64,000 bases of DNA from a bacterium (GTDB lineage: Bacteria > Bacillota > Bacilli > Lactobacillales > Streptococcaceae), in contig CAJNCY010000003.1 of NCBI GenBank assembly GCA_905221375.1, positions 1 to 64,000 of the forward strand, read 5' to 3'. Below, piece after piece: positions 9,801 to 18,056 of this stretch (the stretch's first letter is position 1; each line of letters starts with the position of its first letter). Under the pieces are notes generated by a model. It was not told the DNA's origin. It saw only the letters and a list, made by a program, of their open reading frames with translations, and made no database searches. The position numbers and the translations under genes are program-made.

Positions 9801-12800
9801 TCAATATCTGCCAGATGAATCCGTGGAGGGCGAACTGATTCTAACAAATCTAAAGCATGGGACCAGTCACATTCTTGATTGTTTTCCTCCACTAATAGTT
9901 GAACTACTTCTATCTTGTTGAGAATATCTCCTGATAAAAACTGGTTCTTAGAAAGATATTTTCTTTCTCCTCTTAAATAGCTTTCTGGATCCATTAAAAT
10001 CTGGTCACCTAACTCATCCAAAATAGCAGCTTGGCTATGTTCGGGATAAATTGATACCATATAGTCTAAATCAACCCCTCTACCATCCGATAAACTAGAG
10101 TTTAAGGCATCTAAAGCCGTTGAGACTCTTGTAATCACTCTCTCCGGCCTAACCAATGCTTTCTCAAAAGCTAAAGATTTTTTATATTTTACTTTCTGAT
10201 CTTTAGAATCAATGTATTCATCTTCTAAACTAGCTAGTAAAGAATACTTATCATCACTATCAAATAAGTTCCGATTGACTGAGGCATTCAAGTATCCAAA
10301 TTGACTTACAAAGCGGTCATAGTCACGATTGAGTTTACTAAGTAATACCTGAAAATCTGTCCGACTATAATCTTGATGACGTTGAATTTCAATTAAGGAT
10401 TGATAGGTCTCTCTCAAATCAACCATGCCCTTAATGCGACCAATATCCTTATCCGATAAGGGACTTTCATAAAAGACAGTTTTTTTGAACAGTCCCTTAT
10501 ATTTCCCTCTTTTACTCGCTTCTTCTGACTTGTAAACATCTAGTGCTTCCTCATCTGTCAAATGAAGTTGCACGAATCGGTCTATTTTATGTTCAGACAA
10601 AGAACTGTCCCAAGCTTTAAAATCTCCCTTCTCATCTACATAATAACTAATTTCGTCTACTTTTGAACTTTTCCGAATGCCATGCGTATCTCGGTAATAA
10701 ATTTGATTTCCCTCATATCCAAAAGAATAGAGCGCTAAGTCCTCACGTATACGACTTGGGATAGAATTATCCACTTCTTCTTTGATAAAAACAGGTGCTT
10801 TCAAAGAATTGTCAATTTGTTTAGGTACTTCCACATTCTCGAATGCTTTCATTATGTCAGTAGATAATGTTTCTAATCCCCCCTTAACATTGAGAGTTCC
10901 TCCATTAAAATTACGTACCTCATATTCACCCAAAACTTGTGTATTGTATTTCCCATCAAAATAAGGATTAATCCAGACACGCTTATCCTCCTCAAAGGGA
11001 ATAGAGCCACTAAAGACAAGTTCCTCTTCATTAAGATTCTTTGCTTGATCCTTTTGAAAGAAGAGGAGATCTGTGGTCACTCGAGTACCTGCAATCTTTT
11101 TAAAAGCCGTATCCGGCAAACGAACTCCCCCTAAAAAATGAGTGTTGGATTTAATCTCTTGTAAGACATTATCTGTCCTCTTATCCATTGTGCCAATAGA
11201 AGAGATAATCGAAACTTGTCCTCCATCTCTTACTAAATCAAGTGAGTGTTTGACAAAGTAATCATGAATCATATAAGGTTTATCATAGTTTTTATCGGCA
11301 ATGCGAAAATTTCCAAAAGGAACATTCGTTAAGACTAAATCAAAACTATTATTTTGATATGGAACTTCTTCAAATCCTCGCACTTCAATATGGACATTTG
11401 GATGGAGTTGTTTTGCGATTGCGCCAGTCACACTGTCTAATTCGACCCCATAGAGTTCTGATTTATCTCGTATACTTCTAGGCATAGCCGCAAAGAAGTT
11501 CCCAGTCCCCATAGAAGGATCTAAAATCCTTCCTCCTTCAAAACCATCATCCAGTAACTTTTGCCAAATCTGGCGAATAATCATTGGGTCTGTATAATAG
11601 GCTGTGAGAGAACTTTGTTTCATAGTGGAGTATTCTGATTTACTTACTAAACTCTTAAGAGTTAAACGTTCTGTTTCATACTTTGGATTGAGTTCATCGA
11701 AAAATTCATTGGCAAGACCGCCCCAGCCGACATACTTAGCTAGTAGCTCTTGTTCTTTTGGATTCGCTTGTCGTCCCTCTTTTTCTAATCTTTTAACAAG
11801 TTCAATTGCGGCGATATTCGTTTCAATCTTTTCTCGATTTGTCTTAGGATAAAAGTCCTCTAAATCATCTGGAAAAACAAAATCTAGAACAGGGACATCC
11901 GTCTCTTCTATGCCTACAATAAGCGTTTCTGTTTCCTTATCCTTATCTTTTTCATTTTCTTCTTCCAGATAGGAAAACAAATCTATTTCCTGGCTTTCAC
12001 TTGGTGATTCAATCTCAATCTCTGAATCTTCTTTTTCAAGTTCTACCAGAGACAATACTTGTTCAATCTCTTCCAAACTGTTCAAATATAAAATAGGATT
12101 TTCTTCAAATAACTGGTTGGAATCATTGAATAGCTCTAGGCGAACTAAGTCATTTAACTGTGCATTTTCAATCGAAACCAACTGAAATACTTGTCCTTTA
12201 TAACTTACTTGTGAACCGATTGGATATTCCCTCAAAGCTTCTTCTACAATTTTATCTACTTTAGATAGGGAATGAACTTCCACATTTTCTTCTACCTGCT
12301 CAATATTATCTAAAGGTAAGACCGCTTCCGCTACTTGCTTAGACTTTTCTCTTATAGCCTTTACTTCGTCAAAATGAGTAATAATCTTCAGCTTTTGTGT
12401 CAGTGGAAGTTGTTGGTAGTTTTCTTCATGATGGACAAGATCCGTAACAGTATCTAAAGTAGCCATCAATTCTGAACCCAAATAGGCTAGAACATCTCCT
12501 TCTTTTTCTTCAAAATGAATCTCAAGAACTTCTTTTTTAAGCTCTTTTGAGTCAACCATTAGAAGAAATTCCTCTATATCTCTACTAACACGGTCAGATA
12601 GATTATTCGCAACCCGATAGACATTGACTAAATTGACATCCTGATTTTGATGAAATACAAGCTCACTTAATGGTTCTAACTTCTCTTTTTCAGATTGGAT
12701 ATAAAATCGAGTGGAAAGGTTATAGGTTGCGACTTCTAGCACCAAGTTTTTCTCAAAATTACTTAATTGAGATAATTTACTTAAACCTGCTTGTCCAAAA

Positions 12801-13051
12801 TTTCTTGTGTAACTTTCTAAATCTTGGTCATTATTTTCAGAACTAGCCTCTAGGAAAGAAATAATATCTTGATGAAACGAATACACATGAGGTATCTCTT
12901 CTATCTTGCCCTCTTCAGCTAAAAAACTCTCTACCAAGTCCTGCCATTTCTCATCAAAATGTTGCGCTTGATAACGAAGAAATAGGTCCATTTTCTCCCT
13001 ATCTTTTGGAATTGTTCCACGAAACATAGCCAATAATTGCATTACTTCCAT
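6827..13051 (-). CDS. Giant N6-methylase/SNF2-type helicase (DarB-like)
   Basis: 2074 residues; the ATG at 13051 follows AAAGGAG, so the ATG five codons upstream, which contains that site, is not used. Order: acidic N-terminal region; SAM-binding LDPSMGTGNFF (about 505) with TNVPFGNF (about 577) in place of the usual NPPF/Y catalytic motif; helicase P-loop HEVGSGKT (about 1275); VDEAHHFKN (about 1433); FATGTPVSNS; motif VI QQRNGRIIRQG (about 1762). A helical C-terminus follows. Similar methylase-helicase fusions (phage P1 DarB, Tn5252 family proteins) protect incoming DNA from restriction. The role here is inferred from that family. Confidence 0.8.
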   Translation of the reverse strand: MEVMQLLAMFRGTIPKDREKMDLFLRYQAQHFDEKWQDLVESFLAEEGKIEEIPHVYSFHQDIISFLEASSENNDQDLESYTRNFGQAGLSKLSQLSNFEKNLVLEVATYNLSTRFYIQSEKEKLEPLSELVFHQNQDVNLVNVYRVANNLSDRVSRDIEEFLLMVDSKELKKEVLEIHFEEKEGDVLAYLGSELMATLDTVTDLVHHEENYQQLPLTQKLKIITHFDEVKAIREKSKQVAEAVLPLDNIEQVEENVEVHSLSKVDKIVEEALREYPIGSQVSYKGQVFQLVSIENAQLNDLVRLELFNDSNQLFEENPILYLNSLEEIEQVLSLVELEKEDSEIEIESPSESQEIDLFSYLEEENEKDKDKETETLIVGIEETDVPVLDFVFPDDLEDFYPKTNREKIETNIAAIELVKRLEKEGRQANPKEQELLAKYVGWGGLANEFFDELNPKYETERLTLKSLVSKSEYSTMKQSSLTAYYTDPMIIRQIWQKLLDDGFEGGRILDPSMGTGNFFAAMPRSIRDKSELYGVELDSVTGAIAKQLHPNVHIEVRGFEEVPYQNNSFDLVLTNVPFGNFRIADKNYDKPYMIHDYFVKHSLDLVRDGGQVSIISSIGTMDKRTDNVLQEIKSNTHFLGGVRLPDTAFKKIAGTRVTTDLLFFQKDQAKNLNEEELVFSGSIPFEEDKRVWINPYFDGKYNTQVLGEYEVRNFNGGTLNVKGGLETLSTDIMKAFENVEVPKQIDNSLKAPVFIKEEVDNSIPSRIREDLALYSFGYEGNQIYYRDTHGIRKSSKVDEISYYVDEKGDFKAWDSSLSEHKIDRFVQLHLTDEEALDVYKSEEASKRGKYKGLFKKTVFYESPLSDKDIGRIKGMVDLRETYQSLIEIQRHQDYSRTDFQVLLSKLNRDYDRFVSQFGYLNASVNRNLFDSDDKYSLLASLEDEYIDSKDQKVKYKKSLAFEKALVRPERVITRVSTALDALNSSLSDGRGVDLDYMVSIYPEHSQAAILDELGDQILMDPESYLRGERKYLSKNQFLSGDILNKIEVVQLLVEENNQECDWSHALDLLESVRPPRIHLADIEFKIGSRWIPQSVYGKFAFESFTNREFELSSPDVEQVIEVNPVDGQVHLRTSFAYRYPSAKDSSLGVSGSRYDTGRKIFENLLNSNQPTITMTVTEGEKKKTITDLEKTSVLRAKEQHLQELFQEFVSRYPEVQQVIEESYNRLYNRTVSREYDGSHLVIDGLAQNISLRPHQENAIQRIVEEKRALLAHEVGSGKTLTMLGAGFKLKELGMVHKPLYVVPSSLSAQFGQEIMKFFPTKKVFVTTKKDFVKARRKQFVSRIITGDYDAIVIGDSQFEKIPVSKERQMNYIEDKLNELREIKTHSENKYTVKEAEQSISGLEKQLEELQRFNRDSFIDFENLGIDFLFVDEAHHFKNIRPITGLGNVAGITNTTSKKNVDMEMKVRQIQEEHDFKNIVFATGTPVSNSISELYTMMNYIQPDILKRYQVDYFDSWVGAFGEIQNSMELAPTGDKYQPKKRFKKFVNLPELMKIYKETADIQTQDMLDLPVPEAHIIPIESELTENQKLYLEELVMRSDMVKCGTVDPSQDNMLKITGEARKLAIDMRLLDSSYSLADNHKLLQVVDNVERIYREGMENKATQMIFSDIGTPKKKDNGFDVYSEIKALLVDRGIPSKEIAFVHDANSDEKKNSLSRKVNAGEVRILLASTEKGGTGLNVQSKMKAVHHLDVPWRPSDIQQRNGRIIRQGNENKEVDIYHYITKGSFDNYLWATQENKLRYIKQIMTSKEPIRAAEDIDEQTMTASDFKALATGNPYLKYKMELENDLTLLENQRRAFQRSKDHYRHTISYCEENMPILEKRLSKYEGDIQQSEISKDQAFSMRVGKQAFDQRAEAGESLHRLIRHNQADSKEFRTLASYRGFDIKMLSLSTNQPLPETFSVKIVGENQYSVSLDLYSPLGTIQRLQHTIDHIKEDQVKTQNLLDELKDKWTTAKVEIEKNFPKEEEYQTKKAEYDVLAPLIETETDLDIIDQALRQFHEKGKEKQEQLSFELD

Positions 13052-13098
13052 ACTTGCTCCTTTCATCTATACGAAAATAGGAGAATCACATGATTCCC

Positions 13099-13509
13099 CT
13101 ACAACTCTATCTCCATTTCAACCTCTTGAGGACTGGTTTCTAAATCACTAGACAAAAGAGAAACGGCATCTGTTCTCATGTAGTAAGTATATAAGTCTTC
13201 TAGGTCTTGTTCGTTTTCAATCCCTGTTTCAATACTAATAAGAGCCTGTATAAATTCCTTGTAGTGATTCTCCATCATATCTGAAATCTTTTGTTTCATT
13301 TCCATAAATACTGAAGACGGTTCAGTTATACTTGTTTGGTCTATGTCTTGTAAATCCTTTTCTAAGGGGTTGGTTCCTTCCTCTACTTCCACTAAATCTG
13401 AACGACCATCACCATCAGAATCTACGCTAAGAGGATTGGTTCCTAGCGCCAATTCTTGAGCATCAGTCAGTCCATCTTGATCTGAATCACGTTGATAAAT
13501 GGCTTCCAT
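13099..13509 (-). CDS. Thrombospondin type-3 repeat (Ca-binding) ICE protein
   Basis: 136 residues. The N-terminus has two TSP3-like calcium-binding repeats, DSDQDGLTDAQELALGTNPL and DSDGDGRSDLVEVEEGTNPL, followed by an acidic helical region. It has no signal peptide, which is odd for such repeats, normally found outside cells. GAAGGAAG precedes the ATG. It sits 47 bp upstream of the giant helicase gene and probably shares its transcript. Function unknown. Confidence 0.7.
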   Translation of the reverse strand: MEAIYQRDSDQDGLTDAQELALGTNPLSVDSDGDGRSDLVEVEEGTNPLEKDLQDIDQTSITEPSSVFMEMKQKISDMMENHYKEFIQALISIETGIENEQDLEDLYTYYMRTDAVSLLSSDLETSPQEVEMEIEL

Positions 13510-13584
13510 ATACTTCCTTCTTTCCTAGTTAATCTTTTTTTCACTCCAATCCTACCAAATATTCCTTGAAAGAAGTATCACAAC

Positions 13585-13615
13585 AAAAAAGAGAACGAGC
13601 CAAAACTACGTTCTC
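13585..13615 (-). terminator. Terminator of bacteriocin transporter operon
   Basis: Minus-strand stem GAGAACG (13609-13615) / CGTTCTC (13591-13597), then six T (13585-13590). It ends the operon that starts at the bacteriocin gene and separates it from the conjugation genes. Confidence 0.8.
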
Positions 13616-13707
13616 AAATAATATTGTGATTATAAACAAGTAATTCGGATATTCGGAATTTATGATATATATAATCAAAAACTATCTTCTAACTGAATCT
13701 CGCCATA

Positions 13708-14349
13708 TCATCTATGTGATAAATCGGTAACTCGAATAACTTGGTCCACTTGCTCCCAAATCAGAGGATTGTGTGTTGCAATAATAATAGTTCGATTCGG
13801 ATTTTTTAAAGATTCTAGGATAGAAAGTAATTCCTCAGAGTTTTTTGGGTCTAGTGAAGCGGTTGGTTCATCTGCGAGAATCAAAGGTGGATCCTTTAAA
13901 ATTATCTTCGCTAATGCAACACGTTGTGCTTCTCCTCCTGATAACTCAAATATAGGTTGCTTCAAATCCAAATAAGAGAGGTTTACACGGTTTAGAGCTT
14001 GTTTCATCAAAGAGATTTTCTCTTTTTCTTTCAACTTTTTACCAACTAAACCCAGATTGAGATTCTCTTTGACGGTTTGACTTTCAATTAAGCCAAAATC
14101 TTGAAATAGATATCCTAAGTAATCTCTAAAGAAAACAGAAGGCTTGATGTCCTTAAGAGAGGTGCCATCATAGATAATTTGCCCTTTGTCATATGGCTCT
14201 AATCGTCCAATCATATTCAAGAGTGTTGTCTTACCACAGCCACTTGTACCGATTAAGGCATAAATTTTCCCACCTTCAAAATGAAGATTCGTATCTGAAA
14301 ATAGCTGACGGTTTCCAAACTTTTTAGATATATTCTTTAGTTCAATCAT
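13708..14349 (-). CDS. ABC transporter ATP-binding protein (bacteriocin locus)
   Basis: 213 residues, a complete ATPase subunit. P-loop GTSGCGKTT, signature LSGGEAQRVALA, Walker B LILADEPTASLD and a switch histidine in IIATHNP are all intact. It starts one base after the stop of the DUF1430 membrane protein, with which it should form the exporter or immunity pump of the lactococcin-972-like peptide. The operon ends in a strong terminator. Confidence 0.9.
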   Translation of the reverse strand: MIELKNISKKFGNRQLFSDTNLHFEGGKIYALIGTSGCGKTTLLNMIGRLEPYDKGQIIYDGTSLKDIKPSVFFRDYLGYLFQDFGLIESQTVKENLNLGLVGKKLKEKEKISLMKQALNRVNLSYLDLKQPIFELSGGEAQRVALAKIILKDPPLILADEPTASLDPKNSEELLSILESLKNPNRTIIIATHNPLIWEQVDQVIRVTDLSHR

Positions 14350-14350
14350 C

Positions 14351-16372
14351 CTATTTTCCTTTCATAATTGTCATAGAAACACGAGATTCTTTATGAGCTT
14401 GACGGTAAAGCGTCAGAACTGCACTAGCTAGAAAGACTAATAAAGTGAGCAAGCCAATCACCAAGTCTCTACTGCTTAAAATAAAGAGACTAGCACCAAA
14501 TACAAAACTAGCAAATTGACTAACCATATACTGAGCATGTGTTTCAAAAAATCGTAAACCTGAAATTCGTTTAATCAAGATATCTCGGCGGAATTGCTCG
14601 AAATATAGAAGATTGACAGAATAAAAGAGTAACAAGGAACTAGCTATTCCAACAATAGCTCCTAGGATTAAAGTTGCTGTTTCAGTTTGAACTTCATTAT
14701 AACGAGTTAGATAAACACTTCTTCCTTCTTTAAGATAAGATACTTGCTCATAAATTCCAGCTTTCTTCAAGAGTTCTAGCCCACTCTCATATCCTTTAAT
14801 AAAGAGTTGTTTTCCAGCATTGATAGACCAAATAGATTTGGAAATGATACTATCACCTGTAGATGTTGGAGTAAATACAACTAAAATCGGATCAGTTAAG
14901 TACTGGATGGATACTGGGCTTTCACCGTTATTATAAATAAATCGCTTTTCTCCAGTTGGAAGATAGCTAACAATCGCTCTCATTTCATACTCTAAAGGAG
15001 CACTTGCCTCCTCACCAGATTTTCCATAATAACTCAATCTTTCTTCAAAAGCTTTCTTAAGTTCTGCTTCCTGTGAACGAAGAGATTCTGGTAATAAGAG
15101 TCCAAACTCCCCTTTTTGAAGATGAGCTAGTTTCTGTCTAGTATCATCATTTACAGTAACATTTTCCTTGTCCAAATAACTTGGGCTGACATAAAGAACA
15201 TTAGCATCTGGACTATAGGTATCCAGTGTCTCTCCGTTTTTATTTTTTCCTTGAGGATTTGCAAAATGAATGAGATTATCTTTTACAAATAGAGCCTGTT
15301 CTTTTTCAACTGCTTCCTTGGCAAAGGCATACCACTTGCTCTGATTTTCTGTATCTTTTCCTCTATCACCTAAGCCAAAAGAAATTTGATAATAGTCTGC
15401 TCTGTCCTTCCACGCTTGTTTTGAAATTTCAAGTTCTTTCAATCGTTGGTAAGACGTCAAGCCTGTCTTAACAGCGTAGCCCACTGTAAAAACAGCTACT
15501 AACTGACACAATAAGGTTAAAATCATCAAGCGTTTAAGGGGTAATCTCCCTTTAATAACAGGAACTAATGCTTTGTAACTCAAACTCATTAGATAAAGGA
15601 GCATTAGTAAAATTGAAATACCCAATAAAAACAAAAGATAGAAACTAATCCCAAAACCATAGGTGGCTAACAAGATAGGATAAAACAAACCTTGACTAAA
15701 AAGAACGACTCCTCCACCTAGGAAGGAAAGGAGGGCTGATAGAAGGATCCACTTGATATCAGTCGATAAAGAATGCCCCATGATGGATAAGAGAGTCTGA
15801 CCAGAAAAGAGTTTTATACCTGCTGCTCTCATTTCCTTAATCCGAGTAATAATCACTAGAGCAAAGAAAGATAAGCCAAATATTGCTAAACTAATTAAGA
15901 TAAGTGGATTTAATAACATTCGAAAAGCAAGAGAATAGGGCGGTGTCTTTCGGTCAGCAATTGCTTTATAACCCAAATCTCCTAATTTATCGGCTAGCTT
16001 TTCTTTCGTCAAGGAGCCTGATAAAAGGAGATAACTATTTAGCGGATCACTACGTTCACGACTTTCTTGACTAGCTTCTTGGAATTCTTTTGGTAAAGTT
16101 CCCTGACCATAAGTTGCATAAGCAAAGTGAGTCGTTCCATCCTTACTCGGCTCTACGATTCTTCTAGCTATTAAACTCTGTTCTGAGTTTGCAAACTTCT
16201 CCAATTCCTGTTCAAATACCTCACGCGTCGGTTCCTGAGTATCTTTTTTGACACGAAGTAAAGAGACGGAATCATAGCTTGCATATAAATATTGTGGAGC
16301 ACGTAAGACAATAATCCAAGCAAGGAAGAAGCTGAGAAAAAAAGTTGATAATAATATGAATAGTTTCTTCAT
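14351..16372 (-). CDS. Bacteriocin-associated integral membrane protein (DUF1430)
   Basis: 673 residues with FtsX/MacB-like topology: one N-terminal helix, a large extracellular domain, a block of helices (about 155-310), a second extracellular domain (about 320-570), and three C-terminal helices. This is the layout of the DUF1430 permeases encoded next to lactococcin-972-type bacteriocins, thought to provide export or self-immunity together with the ATPase. It lies between the bacteriocin gene and the ATPase gene. Confidence 0.85.
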   Translation of the reverse strand: MKKLFILLSTFFLSFFLAWIIVLRAPQYLYASYDSVSLLRVKKDTQEPTREVFEQELEKFANSEQSLIARRIVEPSKDGTTHFAYATYGQGTLPKEFQEASQESRERSDPLNSYLLLSGSLTKEKLADKLGDLGYKAIADRKTPPYSLAFRMLLNPLILISLAIFGLSFFALVIITRIKEMRAAGIKLFSGQTLLSIMGHSLSTDIKWILLSALLSFLGGGVVLFSQGLFYPILLATYGFGISFYLLFLLGISILLMLLYLMSLSYKALVPVIKGRLPLKRLMILTLLCQLVAVFTVGYAVKTGLTSYQRLKELEISKQAWKDRADYYQISFGLGDRGKDTENQSKWYAFAKEAVEKEQALFVKDNLIHFANPQGKNKNGETLDTYSPDANVLYVSPSYLDKENVTVNDDTRQKLAHLQKGEFGLLLPESLRSQEAELKKAFEERLSYYGKSGEEASAPLEYEMRAIVSYLPTGEKRFIYNNGESPVSIQYLTDPILVVFTPTSTGDSIISKSIWSINAGKQLFIKGYESGLELLKKAGIYEQVSYLKEGRSVYLTRYNEVQTETATLILGAIVGIASSLLLFYSVNLLYFEQFRRDILIKRISGLRFFETHAQYMVSQFASFVFGASLFILSSRDLVIGLLTLLVFLASAVLTLYRQAHKESRVSMTIMKGK

Positions 16373-16392
16373 AGTAGACTCCTTGTAAACAA

Positions 16393-16424
16393 AATTCCCC
16401 TTGTAATTTCTTACAAAGGGAATT
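16393..16424 (-). terminator. Hairpin between bacteriocin and transporter genes
   Basis: A 14-bp stem with one mismatch (16393-16406 with 16411-16424) lies between the bacteriocin stop and the permease start, with only a short T tract on the minus strand. It could be a leaky terminator or an mRNA-stabilising hairpin that makes more bacteriocin than transporter. Confidence 0.6.
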
Positions 16425-16442
16425 ATCTAAGAAAACTAAATA

Positions 16443-16742
16443 TTAGTCATAGTCATAGTAAAATGATACTTGTTCCCCAAATTTAGTCCAAATCCAAGCC
16501 TCTGAAGTTTTCCCTGCAGGTGCTTCTCCTTTATCTGAATGGCTATCCCATTTACTTACAAGAGAAGAATAATGATATTTTTGACCATGATAGTAATTTG
16601 AAAAAGCCCAACCACCACCTGAACCTTCTCCATATGTCCATACTCCTCCATCTGGATATTGTACAGCGGCTGATGCAGCTCCCAATAATGTAAAGCTTGA
16701 AATAAGAGCTAGAGCAAGTAATCTATGTTTTTTCGTTTTCAT
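16443..16742 (-). CDS. Lactococcin 972 family bacteriocin precursor
   Basis: 99 residues from the ATG at 16742, preceded by AAAGGA at normal spacing; an in-frame extension to 16790 is rejected. The first 25 residues are a Sec signal peptide (KKHRLLALALISSFTLLGAA), cleaved near ASAA. The mature part has the family features: YPDGGVWTYG, SNYYH, a H-S-S/V region, and an aromatic end FYYDYD. Lactococcin 972 acts on lipid II at the septum of dividing cocci. The DUF1430 permease and ATPase follow downstream. Confidence 0.88.
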   Translation of the reverse strand: MKTKKHRLLALALISSFTLLGAASAAVQYPDGGVWTYGEGSGGGWAFSNYYHGQKYHYSSLVSKWDSHSDKGEAPAGKTSEAWIWTKFGEQVSFYYDYD

Positions 16743-16838
16743 TTTATTTTTCCTTTCAAAAAAAGCACACCCTGAGCGACAATGCAACAAAATAAATCCT
16801 CCTCTCTCTTTTTTTGAAACCGATTTCTTTATAGAACA

Positions 16839-16867
16839 ATAATAACATTTTAACCATTATATGTCAA
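16839..16867 (-). promoter_or_regulatory. Bacteriocin promoter
   Basis: Minus-strand TTGACA (16862-16867) and TATTAT (16839-16844) are separated by exactly 17 bp, about 95 bases upstream of the bacteriocin ATG. A perfect -35 and near-perfect -10 suggest strong constitutive expression unless repressed. Confidence 0.75.
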
Positions 16868-16970
16868 TTAATTTTAAGTAAATCAGAAAATTTTTTTCAA
16901 ATAAACTATTGTAACAATAAAAAGAATAGTGACTTACAGAACCTGTAAGCCACCTAGTCAGTCGGTTTAT

Positions 16971-17074
16971 TCTGGTGTCTGCCACCGCTTGGCCCTGACG
17001 TCCAAGATTGCTATCGGATTTCGTTCTGGTGTCCGCCACCGCTTGGCCCTTATGTCCAAGATTACTATCAGATT
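16971..17074. repeat. Two-copy 54-bp tandem repeat
   Basis: Copies begin at 16971 and 17025 with TCTGGTGTCYGCCACCGCTT and are about 85-90 percent identical. The period is 18 codons, and a 37-codon minus-strand frame (16967-17080) reads two repeats of the form ILDxRAKRWxTPE. A small hairpin CTTACAG/CTGTAAG (16933-16949) lies beside it. It is more GC-rich than its surroundings and fills most of the gap between the bacteriocin promoter and the GNAT toxin-antitoxin promoter. Function unknown. Confidence 0.7.
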
Positions 17075-17188
17075 GACCATGAGCCGACCACTCATTTACA
17101 CCATTATTCTAACTAATATGAGCTACAAATACAAGAGAAAAACTTATTTTGGATTTATACACTATAGAAAACATACACTATCTTTAGA

Positions 17189-17217
17189 TTGAACTTTTGT
17201 TCAAAATAAGCTATAAT
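17189..17217 (+). promoter_or_regulatory. Toxin-antitoxin promoter with palindromic operator
   Basis: TTGAAC (17189-17194), 17-bp spacer, TATAAT (17212-17217). TTGAAC and GTTCAA (17199-17204) form a palindrome over the -35 box and spacer, a likely site for autorepression by the antitoxin. Confidence 0.7.
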
Positions 17218-17247
17218 GAATTTAAGTAGAAACAGGAGGTAGAACAA

Positions 17248-17412
17248 ATGGCTACAATCAGTTTAACACGTGATATAAAACTAACAAACGAAGATGCTCT
17301 AAAAATTCTTAATCATAAACCATCTAAAAAGCTACAAGCAGTCTTGAAATCTATTGAATCACAGGACGCTACCGCTCCAACGAAAAATAAACTCATTTCA
17401 AAGTATCTGTAA
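17248..17412 (+). CDS. Small antitoxin of GNAT toxin-antitoxin pair
   Basis: 54 residues, with an ideal AGGAGG ribosome site eight bases before the ATG. The start (MATISLTRDIKLTNEDALKI) suggests a DNA-binding strand-helix N-terminus, and the basic C-terminus could bind the acetyltransferase. The stop codon is followed after one base by the start of the GNAT gene, and the shared promoter has a palindromic operator. Antitoxin function is inferred from this arrangement; I do not recognise the exact family. Confidence 0.65.
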   Translation: MATISLTRDIKLTNEDALKILNHKPSKKLQAVLKSIESQDATAPTKNKLISKYL

Positions 17413-17413
17413 G

Positions 17414-18022
17414 ATGACAATTCAAGTAACACCACTTAAGCAATATCTTGAAAATATTCAAGTGCTAGCTCCTGATAAAACTGAGAAACAAGTTCAGGAG
17501 CTATTTAAAACTATCATTTTAGAAAATGTTGATTTCAACGGTAATGAAGAGATGTTGACTTATCTATCTGATAAAGCTCCCAATTTTGAAAAACAACATC
17601 GTTCTCGTAATTTTATCGTTGAAGAAACTGAAACAAATAACATCATAGGATTCTTTAGTTTATCTCTCAAAGTTGTTGATATTTCTGATTTAGAGAAATC
17701 CTTAAAAAAGAAACTCGTCCTAAAAGGGAAAAGTCCCAAAAATATTGATTATCTCCCTGTGTTACTTATCGGTCAATTCGGCAAAAACACAAAGCTAAAT
17801 AAACTATCAGGACAAGAGTTATTTGAAATTGTAATTCAAAAAATTGAAGAATTTCGAGCAATTGTAGGAACTCAGATGGTATTTTTAGATAGTATCAATC
17901 ATCCTAAAGTCATTCAATTTTATGAACAGTTCGGATTTGTTGCTTACAGTCAATTGATTAAAGATGATCATCAAGTAAGTTATCAGCCTATGGCATTAAA
18001 TATGTCACTCTATAAAAAATAA
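17414..18022 (+). CDS. GNAT-family acetyltransferase, probable toxin
   Basis: 202 residues. The GNAT fold is seen in RNFIVEETETNNIIGFFSL (strands 2-3), in YLPVLLIGQFGKNTKL (strand 4 and acyl-CoA loop), and in FYEQFGFV near the C-terminus. The acyl-CoA loop is shifted from the usual Q/RxxGxG. Directly behind a 54-codon gene with its own repressible promoter, it fits the TacT/AtaT type of toxins that acetylate aminoacyl-tRNA. An upstream TTG frame extension is rejected because the ATG is coupled to the small gene. Confidence 0.7.
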   Translation: MTIQVTPLKQYLENIQVLAPDKTEKQVQELFKTIILENVDFNGNEEMLTYLSDKAPNFEKQHRSRNFIVEETETNNIIGFFSLSLKVVDISDLEKSLKKKLVLKGKSPKNIDYLPVLLIGQFGKNTKLNKLSGQELFEIVIQKIEEFRAIVGTQMVFLDSINHPKVIQFYEQFGFVAYSQLIKDDHQVSYQPMALNMSLYKK

Positions 18023-18056
18023 GAATCATGTCACCTAAACTGATGACATGATTCTT
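18021..18056. terminator. Bidirectional terminator, 13-bp perfect stem
   Basis: AAGAATCATGTCA (18021-18033) pairs perfectly with TGACATGATTCTT (18044-18056), with T-rich sequence downstream on the plus strand. It separates the converging GNAT gene and the CHAP hydrolase gene and marks the right edge of the bacteriocin/toxin cargo. Confidence 0.85.

Noticed and set aside
16971..17074. CRISPR array
   Set aside because: Only two copies, adjacent without unique spacers, and no cas genes anywhere in the window.
16857..17192. Longer frames over the 54-bp repeat on both strands as genes
   Set aside because: They exist only because the repeat lacks stops; no convincing starts or protein likeness.
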